From Rosa chinensis (Eukaryota > Streptophyta > Magnoliopsida > Rosales > Rosaceae), in contig NC_037093.1 in assembly GCF_002994745.2 (NCBI RefSeq), positions 19,479,555 to 19,543,554 of the forward strand: a stretch of 64,000 nt of DNA. The letters run 5' to 3'. The translations under genes were made by a program, and so were the position numbers. A model generated the notes under the pieces. The model saw nothing but the letters and a program-made list of their open reading frames with translations, did no database searches and was not told where the DNA came from. Within the stretch, counting starts at the first letter, position 1. Every line of letters starts with the position of its first letter. Of the stretch, positions 57,642 to 64,000 are shown piece by piece.

Positions 57642-58159
57642 GTTTTCTGCCAACATCAATGAAGAATGCTTTGTGCATCATAATCACTTATGCCAACAGA
57701 AAACCACAAAACCCATGAGCTTTTAACTTTATATTCTACCCAGATTCATCCTTGTAAGAAAATTAAGCTCTCATATCTATCAATTTTAATTGTGTAAACA
57801 AATTCTGGGAGATTTTGTTCTTCATGCAATTTTACACAATCACAGATACAATACCATATCATCAATCAATTCATCATGCATATTCAAGCACAATCAAAAT
57901 TGTTTCGATTCCAAGAAACCACAGAACAATCAAGAAATTGTAAATTTCATCCGGTCACCATCTACTCTAACCTAACGCACGCCGGGAATGCAACTAGGGT
58001 TCTTGAGCACAATCAAAAACTCAATTATCATGCTATGAATCGAAATCAATTTCACAGAAAAACCTGTTTTTGCTTTTTCCCCAATTTGCTGCTAAAAATC
58101 ACAGCGGAAGCATGAATTTGATATTTAACCAGATGCAGCAATCGACTTAAGTAACTTAC

Positions 58160-58239
58160 CTTGATCAGTTACATGACCAGTTACATGGTCAGTTACCTGA
58201 TCAGTGACTTGGTCAGTTACCTGACCAATTACTTGATCC
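58160..58239 (-). repeat. 12-bp minisatellite, array 3 (leader near the primer site)
   Basis: Six to seven units of the same kind (TGGTCAGTTACC, TGATCAGTGACT), about 85 bp from the primer site, followed by a T22-24 run (58253-58275). Confidence 0.93.
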
Positions 58240-58324
58240 GTAAAGCAAAAACCTTTTTTTTTTTTTTTTTTTTTTGTGTTTGTTTTGCAAAACCCTAAAA
58301 CGATTTTGATACTTGTGAGCCTAT

Positions 58325-58336
58325 GCTCTGATACCA
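58325..58336 (-). other. Primer-binding site of copia B
   Basis: The minus strand reads TGGTATCAGAGC, complementary to the 3' end of initiator Met tRNA, two bases after the 5' LTR. Confidence 0.92.
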
Positions 58337-58338
58337 AT

Positions 58339-58812
58339 TGTAAAACCATAATTACATGCTCACAATATATGCACACAATCATAAAAGGGATTAAGGCTTA
58401 CCTTCAGCAATCACTGGCATGGATTCCATCTTATGCTACAAACACGAACACTGAATATGGCCTTCTGTTACTTACCAACTTGCTTCTCAATGGACAGAAC
58501 TTATGCAATAGTCGTGGTAGTAATCAGGGACCAATTCATCTGTATATATATAGGTGACTTAACCCTCAAGAAGCTTCCCATTAAAGCATTACTCATCGGA
58601 TTAGGTTTCCTAGTTAGATTCTTAATGTATCACAACTTGTAGCCTTCCTTGTAGACTAAGCAATAGATTACTATCCTTAATGAATTGATACACTATTCAT
58701 TAAGTCACTAGTATTGATTTACTGTTTGTATCCATGTTAAACTAGGATTGATATTAAGCTAATCATCAATTACTTTATGATGATATGTGTTATGTCCATA
58801 TTTGATCTTACA
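58339..58812 (-). repeat. 5' LTR of copia B
   Basis: 474 bp; see the partner at 51641-52114. Target duplication AATCA follows at 58813-58817. Confidence 0.97.
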
Positions 58813-58945
58813 AATCAGAAACATCACAATTCTGGATGATGTATGCTCTGTAAATTCGCATCATACAGAACCATTTGATTATGGTATGTTTTTTGATGCC
58901 GTTCAACATAGTGAGCTGGAGTCAACCAATATACCAAAAACCAGA

Positions 58946-59266
58946 GGTTGATCACTTAATTGAAGATCCCGTCTCAAACTGTACACATCATTCTAAAGCC
59001 AATTCCTTATTTTGAATATGGATGTGAATTTCGCCACATGTCATACCATAATATGCTATCTAAATTACAGATTTGCTTTATGTCAACGAAGTGGCCACAT
59101 GACTTTTCTTCTTTGTGGCCATAATCGCTGATATTTCCTTCGATCTCGATCAGCAATAAATCAATGTTTCTATCGATCTAAAGTCTACAGCAATAACACT
59201 GAATTGGTTTTAAATTTCATGGTTAGTGAATATGTTACATCAAGGTTTGGGTTTTATTGAGACCAT
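58946..59266. other. Spacer between the CNGC fragment and the LRK10L upstream repeats
   Basis: No supported feature. Confidence 0.35.
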
Positions 59267-59810
59267 ATTCCACATCGAGCCAAGTCTTGAGTCTACAAAA
59301 CCTGCTATGTCTTGATCATGCAAGTTGTTACCAATTGGATTTATATGGAGTGAAAAGTACAGCATGATATCAAAGCTTATTATACGTGTAGAGTTATTTC
59401 ACTGAGAGATCACTTTCTGAGAGAAACAAGGGTGAACTTCGACTCCGTCCCTGATCACTTCTGAGTTCTGAAGTGCATCCTCTGCAGTCCCCCCCCAGTA
59501 ATATGGATCTCGACCTTCTCTCAAACATTTCTTCATATTCCACATCAAGCCAAGTCTTGAGTCTACAAAACCTGCTATGTCTTGATATTCCACATCGAGC
59601 CAAGTCTTGAGTCTACAAAACCTGCTATGTCTTGATCATGCAAGTTGTTACCAATTGGATTTATATGGAGTGCAAAATACAGCATGATATCAAAGCTTAT
59701 TATACGTGTAGAGTTATTTCACTGAGAGATCACCTTCCGAGAGAAACAAGGGTGAACTTCGACTCCGTCCCTGATTCACATCTGAGTTCTGAAGTGCATC
59801 CTCTGCACCC
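59267..59810 (+). repeat. Tandem duplication upstream of LRK10L, unit about 320 bp
   Basis: ATTCCACATCGAGCCAAGTC starts copies at 59267 and 59587, which run in parallel past GTGAACTTCGACTCCGTCCC to CTGAAGTGCATCCTCTGC. A 52-bp piece of the unit start is also present at 59535. The end of unit 1 (59500-59533) resembles the gene's own start region (CTTCTCTCAAACATTTCTTC versus CTTCTCCCAAACATTTCTTC), so the gene start was part of the duplicated unit. Confidence 0.85.
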
Positions 59811-59823
59811 TTACAACTCCAAC

Positions 59824-59894
59824 TCTCTCTCTCTCCACCCACTCCCACCCCCCTCTCCCCCCCTCCCCCCCCCCAAAAAAAAAAAAAAAAAGAA
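59824..59894 (+). repeat. CT-, C- and A-rich tract in the LRK10L leader
   Basis: A (CT)n run, then C-rich stretches and about 18 A, ending 13 bp before the ATG. A likely slippage site and possibly part of the 5' untranslated region. Confidence 0.8.
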
Positions 59895-59907
59895 GTAATA
59901 TGCAATT

Positions 59908-60720
59908 ATGCATCCCTACCTTCTCCCAAACATTTCTTCATCCCTCCTCCTCATAATCTTGACCATATTCTTATTCCATGTTCCAAACTCTCTGAGCGTT
60001 GATGATGAGCTGTACCTCGACTGCAGCCAATCGTTTGAATGCTCCAATGTTGAGAGCATCGGTTACCCTTTCTGGGGATCAAACCGGCCTGAATACTGTG
60101 GCTTCCCGGACTTCAAGTTGAACTGCAGCGGCGATGCCCCATCCATCTCAATCCAGGAACAAGAATTTCGAGTCCTTTCTATCAATCAGAGTGAAAGCAG
60201 TCTCACAGTCGCTAGAGTCGATTACTGGAACAACGTTTGTCCGGGGTCCCTTACCAATACCACCACCATAGAAAATTCATCATCCCGTGTTCTTCAATAT
60301 GCTTCAGATGTTCAACAACTCTTGCTCTTCTACGCATGTCCCCCACTAAACATTAGTCTCCCGTCTCAGCTTACCGGCCAATTCGACTGCACCATAAACT
60401 CTACTACTGATTCCATTAACTATTATGTGACGGAAGATCTCACCGGTTTCGGGATCTTCAACATTAGTAGCACCTTTGGAACGTGTAACACAGCTGTCAC
60501 CGTCCGAGTTACTCAATCGGCAGCTTCAAATTTGGCTCTGAATACGTCCAAGGAAAATCTAGGAGCTGCAATGGATTCTGGGTATAAGCTGATGTGGGAT
60601 GCAAGTAATAACTTGTGTGAACAATGTCAAGGCTCTGCGGGTCAGTGCGGATATAACACATCTTCACGTGAATTCATCTGCTACTGCAAGGATGGACCTA
60701 ATCCTTCCAACTGTGGAGGT
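59908..60720 (+). CDS. LRK10L/WAK-type receptor-like kinase, extracellular exon (rest outside or beyond insertions)
   Basis: First exon, about 271 residues. A signal peptide (SSLLLIILTIFLFHVPNSLS, cut near SLS/VDD) precedes a GUB_WAK_bind galacturonan-binding domain: LDCSQSFECSNVESIGYPFW, CGFPDFKLNCSGD, then RVLSINQSESSLTVAR with its N-glycosylation sites. The WAK_assoc domain follows, closing with NNLCEQCQGSAGQCGYN and FICYCKDG. A splice donor (GGTGTGAG) at about 60719 ends the exon; the frame runs to a stop at 60789 only by reading into the intron. Members of this family are plasma-membrane kinases linked to rust resistance (wheat LRK10) and ABA signalling. Transmembrane and kinase exons are not in the window. 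The intron carries a copia element split by a Pack-MULE, so expression of the full gene is uncertain. Confidence 0.88.
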
Positions 60721-60950
60721 GTGAGCCAACTAAATTACTATCATTTCATTTTGTGTTATTTTAGTGCCCAAAATATGATAGTTGTTTAAGAATATAACAA
60801 ATACATATAAGTTATTGATAAAAGATGACTTAACAAATACATCCTCTAAAGATTGAATTAAACATATAGGGACTAAATCTTACAAATAAGGACAATATGC
60901 TCTCCACTTGCCACATGTCATGAGTTAATTTACTTTTTTACCCTTAACTA

Positions 60951-60995
60951 CTTCTTTTGACTTTTTTTTTTTTTGATAGGGTCTTCTTTTGACTT
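60951..60995 (-). mobile_element. Poly(A)-only retroinsertion inside Pack-MULE B, 13-bp target duplication
   Basis: CTTCTTTTGACTT at 60951-60963 and 60983-60995 encloses a T run plus GATAGGGT. Pack-MULE A has the uninterrupted site (TTCTTTTGACTTCTAATCC near 8726), so the insert arose in B. Minus orientation. Confidence 0.8.
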
Positions 60996-61164
60996 CTAAT
61001 TCTCTTATGTTACTTTCTTTTTTCTTGAGAATAATTCCTTATGTTACTTTTTTTTTAGAATAACCTTTTATGTTATTTTTTTTCTGAAAATAATCCGTTT
61101 ATGTTTTTTTTTTTCTTAAGAATAATCCATTTATGTCACTTCACAAAATCTCACTCTCTTACTA

Positions 61165-61640
61165 CTCTCATCTCATCATCCAATCCTGCTACTGTACTCA
61201 TCCAATCCTGCTACTGCACTCATACTCGTTCAGTTCTGCTACTGCACTCGTACTCGTCCAGTTCTGCTACTTGTTTTCTACTACTGCACTCATCATCGCC
61301 TAATCCTGCTACTGCACTTGTCCGTTCCTGCTATTGCACTCGTACTCGTCCAATTTTGCTACTACACTTGTACTCGTGTTCTGCTACTGCACTCGTCCAA
61401 TCTTGCTACTGCCCTCGCTGCACTCATACCCGTCCAGTTCTGCTACTACGCTTGTACTCGTGTTCTGCTACTGCACTCATCATCCCCTAATCCTGCTACT
61501 GCACTCATCATCCCCTAATCCTGCTACTACACCCATACTCGTCCAATCCTGCTACTGCACTTGTACTTGTGTGCTGCTACTGCACTCGTCATCGCCTAAT
61601 CCTGCTACTGCATTCGCCCAATCCTGCTACAATTCAATCA
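61165..61640 (+). repeat. Minisatellite inside Pack-MULE B
   Basis: CCTGCTACTGCACTCAT / CATCGCCTAATC / CTCGTCCAGTT-type units as in element A, at the same place relative to the left terminus. Confidence 0.9.
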
Positions 61641-62439
61641 ACAAAATCAGACACAATAATACCCACGATCTGCATTGTGTAGCCAATATATTAGTCTTAG
61701 ACACACATAAGCAGCAAACGTAAAATTTCAGAACGATGCATTTGAATTATACCACATATGTTCCACAAACTTAACACAATGTTAGCCCATCAACAGAGAT
61801 GAAGAACACAACACATCAAAGCTCATCACAAGACTTCTATCCACTAAGCTATTTCGTCAAATTTCAAAACATCATAGAAAAAATTCAATCATTATTCATT
61901 TCCGCACAATTCGTTTCCAAAACTAAGCCCAAAGATCAAGATCATAATAAAGCTAGCTTCCATTACTCAAAACGGAAAAGATCAAATGATCACACATAAT
62001 TCTACGCATGTAATTCATTCACATAACAAGAACAACACTCAACACAAATTTCCTAAATCCATAATCCGTAGCCTCAATCTAATTTCTCAGCAACATAAAT
62101 CCAAATCCTCATTCATTCAATCAGATTAAAAAATAACCTCACAAAAACATAAAGAAAATGCGAAAATAAAAAAGAATGAGAGATATAAAGATTAAGAGGA
62201 AAGGGGAAAGAGAGAAAGTGATTGACCTACATAATCACCCATGAAAAGGTAATTAGTATCAGGAGCGTTGCCTCCTATCCAGAAAAAGGCTCAATGAGGT
62301 CGTAGAACCGGCCATCTCACAGAGTATGATAGAGGGGTCGAGACTTGACCCAACCTCAAAACGACTCATTTCGCTCTCCCGATCAGCAGCAACTCTTCGA
62401 TTGTCTTCCGGCTGGCGTTGAGCATCGTTGTGCAACCGT
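61641..62439. other. Interior of Pack-MULE B, unassigned
   Basis: Non-coding, AT-rich up to about 62220, then GC-rich and perhaps part of captured DNA (intron or leader of the ILK-type gene). Confidence 0.4.
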
Positions 62440-62930
62440 CAAATCTACTCAGAATCAGCGGTGGTTTGAGATCTGAGGAAAAAGCTCGGGACGAGGAGGT
62501 GAAACGATGCCGTCTCACAGGGATCTGGACCGTCAGATCGAGCATCTGATGGAGGAAATATGTTGCCGGAGGCGAAGGTGAAGACTTTGTGCGAGCAAGA
62601 GGAAATACAATCAGTGCAGCCGACCAAAATCTCTGAGGTAATCAACGGCCTGATGTTGACGGCAACTGCCTGTCCACATATTGAGAAGAAGAGCAGATTA
62701 AAGTGTAGTAGCGTACTGCCCCAGCGATCGTGACCATTGATGTTGGCCTTGCAGCTGAGCAAGAACCTGCAAATGTAGACGTGACCTTCCCAGGCGGCGA
62801 TGTGCAGCACGGTGTGGCCATCTAAGTCGATGTTGTTGATGTCAATGCCTTGATTGAGAAGGTCTTCGTCGAGATTCTCCGGCACTGACAGCTCGGAGTC
62901 ATCTTCGCTGGGGCTGCACCGAATCAAGTA
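62440..62930 (-). pseudogene. Captured fragment of an ILK-type (ankyrin, Raf-like) kinase gene
   Basis: The minus strand encodes SPSEDDSELSVPENLDED, then GIDINNIDLDGHTVLHIAAW, EGHVYICRFLLSCKANI and HDRWGST (62920-62735), matching the N-terminal region and ankyrin repeats of plant integrin-linked-kinase-like proteins. The stretch that normally lies between VPENLD and GIDVN (first ankyrin helix pair) is missing, and nothing of the kinase domain is seen. Sequence past 62730 is not recognised. Capture by the Pack-MULE is the simplest explanation. Confidence 0.75.
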
Positions 62931-64000
62931 GAGTGAGGACTAGTGGTAGAAGCTAAACCGGAGGTTGTTCCGCCTCAGATCGAGCGAGGAGGGTTTGATG
63001 GATCTGAAAACGGAGGAGCTTTTTTTGGGTATTGGATATTAGGTCAGTGGCGATGTCTGTAAATTATGATGAAAATCGAGTATTTTGGTCATTTTCCATT
63101 AAAATTGGGAGTCAACTTGTATCATTTGGGTTTTGGGCCTGGACTCATGTCCTTATTTGTATAAATCTTTTTGAAGGTGGGTTTTTTGTGTTTACATCTT
63201 TGGTCATATGCTACTATGTAATTTTCTATTAAGAATAAGGGATTCTAGAGAGATTGATAAGAGAATTGTGTGCTCTATTATTGATAATAGGAGTTCTATA
63301 TATAGGGATTACAAAGTACATCATCTTTTTATACATGTAAACCTATTCCGATTAGAACTAGGAATTCTAGAATGTTCTCTCCTATTACAACCATAGAACT
63401 AAAACTAGTTTGTCAAGGCACACTAAAGTCAACATTCTTCAACACTCCCTCTTGTGCCTCTCAAACTTGGTGGTGACGCTTCAATCATTGCCTCGTTAAA
63501 AAGCTTGCTCGAATGAAAAACCCTGTGGGACAAAAACAACCTTGAGGAGGAGAAAAAGAGTACAATACGTCATTCACTCTTCAAGATCGAACATGTAGAC
63601 ATCATGCCTCCCCCTGATGTCGACAACTCCCCCTGATTACTTCAATTTTGGGAGTTTAGATAATTTTCGCAATCCGATATCTGCAACATGTTTCTCGAAG
63701 GTGGATTTAGTTTAAGACTTAGTAAATAAGTCTACTACATTATCCTCTTATTGGATTTGATTCACTTCAATCTTTAAAAGTGTTTGTTGTTGCTGATTAT
63801 AGAAGAACTTAGGTGATATGTGATTGGTGTTATCACCATTGATGAATCCTAACTTCATTTGTTCAATACAAGCTGCATTATTCTCATAAATGCATGTAGG
63901 TTCATCTGTGGTAGACTTCAAACCACAAGTTCCTTGGATGTGTTTGATTACAGACCTTAGCTATATGCATCCACACACGGATTCATGTAAAGCAATGATC

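Larger units (their letters stand above)
51636..58817 (-). mobile_element. Full-length, very young Ty1/copia element B inside the CNGC exon
   Basis: 51641-58812 (7172 bp), minus orientation. The LTRs are 474 bp each (51641-52114 and 58339-58812), TG...CA, and I find no difference between them by eye. AATCA flanks both sides (51636-51640 and 58813-58817). The primer site on the minus strand is TGGTATCAGAGC (complement at 58325-58336), two bases from the 5' LTR; the polypurine tract AAGGGGGAGAT lies at 52115-52125. Gag, protease, integrase, RT and RNase H are all present in order. Two one-base frame breaks interrupt the polyprotein. A 12-bp minisatellite occurs in three places within it. Confidence 0.97.
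50580..58945 (+). pseudogene. Cyclic nucleotide-gated channel (CNGC1-like) fragment interrupted by a copia element
   Basis: CNGCs are plasma-membrane cation channels used in calcium signalling and immunity. Visible exons: about 50580-50849 (AIVISLRSATDLFYILDIAI ... HIPVDFLVVLPIPL), 51029-51232 (MKFLAFLALLQYVPRTHRIY ... FSFFLYILASH) and 51511-51640, continuing at 58818 after the insertion (FGAFWYFLAIQRQTSCWQYA; then FDYGMFFDAVQHSELESTNI). These correspond to transmembrane segments S2 to S5 and the loop after S5. The splice sites join in frame, and apart from the insertion the exons are open. The N-terminus, pore helix, S6 and cyclic-nucleotide-binding domain are absent, so the copy was already partial or the rest was lost. 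Confidence 0.85.
60786..63237. mobile_element. Pack-MULE B with exact 9-bp target duplication
   Basis: The element is 60795-63228 (2434 bp). The left end is TAACAAATACATATAAG; the reverse complement of the right end is TAGAAAATTACATAGTAG. TTAAGAATA flanks it at 60786-60794 and 63229-63237. Homologous to Pack-MULE A over both terminal regions and in the minisatellite, but with a different captured gene fragment. No transposase. Confidence 0.92.
60783..64000 (-). mobile_element. Copia element C (same family as A), 3' end only, split by Pack-MULE B
   Basis: The LTR outer end is TGTTTAAGAATA (60783-60794); after the Pack-MULE and its duplicated TTAAGAATA, the LTR resumes at 63238 and ends ...GTAGACA at 63601. 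Summed, the LTR is about 376 bp, against 378 bp in element A, and the halves align to A's LTR (GATAATAGG, then TATATAGGGATTACA, GCCTCTCAAACTTGGTG). Inside are purine tracts (minus-strand AGGGGGAG twice, 63608-63645) and the pol C-terminus (about 63745-63680, VVDLFTKS then a stop, FEKHVADIGLRKL). The rest runs off the window. Confidence 0.85.

Noticed and set aside
62445..62730. C-terminal half of the captured ILK-type reading frame as a real protein
   Set aside because: After the HDRWGST block the frame has no ankyrin or kinase similarity and reads into non-homologous element DNA.

Overview
This window is nuclear DNA from a flowering plant. The genes have introns with GT/AG borders, the intergenic DNA is AT-rich, and the families are typical plant ones: plastid mTERF, PR-1, laccase, wall-associated and LRK10-like receptor kinases, CNGC and TIR-NBS-LRR. 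The gene set suggests a eudicot. The CNGC1-like and laccase relatives fit Rosaceae best, but that is an inference from remembered family sequences, not a database match.

Few genes look functional: a five-exon mTERF gene on the minus strand (43-3196, 3' end off the window), PR-1 (16339-16830), a small four-helix membrane protein (25019-25453), PEN-2 (42400-42801), and the first exon of an LRK10L/WAK-type receptor kinase (59908 to about 60720). Between them lie broken genes: two laccase copies, an SPPA protease, an ARMC7 fragment, a WAK-like kinase, a TNL remnant, a second PEN-2 and a CNGC.

Most of the rest is mobile DNA, often with exact boundaries. Two Pack-MULEs (8587-10703 and 60795-63228) have 9-bp target duplications and share an internal minisatellite; one carries an arogenate dehydratase fragment, the other an ILK-type ankyrin fragment. 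A full-length Ty1/copia element (51641-58812) has LTRs that are identical by eye and a 5-bp duplication, and sits inside a CNGC exon. It carries the same 12-bp minisatellite at three places, one of them in its coding region. A solo LTR (30285-30802) splits the WAK-like kinase, a TRIM (33622-33975) sits in the TNL remnant, and two related decayed copia elements lie at 11-14 kb and at the right edge. The right-edge one is itself split by the second Pack-MULE. There are also a SINE, three poly(A)-only retroinsertions, three MITE-like elements and a LINE remnant.

Layout: 0-3 kb mTERF; 3-8.5 kb no recognised gene; 8.6-14.8 kb transposons; 15-16.9 kb MITE and PR-1; 17-29.6 kb SINE, laccase duplication, SPPA and ARMC7 pseudogenes and the small membrane gene; 29.6-36.1 kb receptor pseudogenes with insertions; 36-42 kb AT-rich DNA and a LINE; 42.3-46.1 kb PEN-2 tandem duplication; 48.3-59 kb retroelements and the interrupted CNGC; 59-64 kb LRK10L gene with nested copia and Pack-MULE. 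No operon-like organisation or new enzymatic system is visible. The most unusual element is the minisatellite-bearing copia, followed by the minisatellite-bearing Pack-MULE family.
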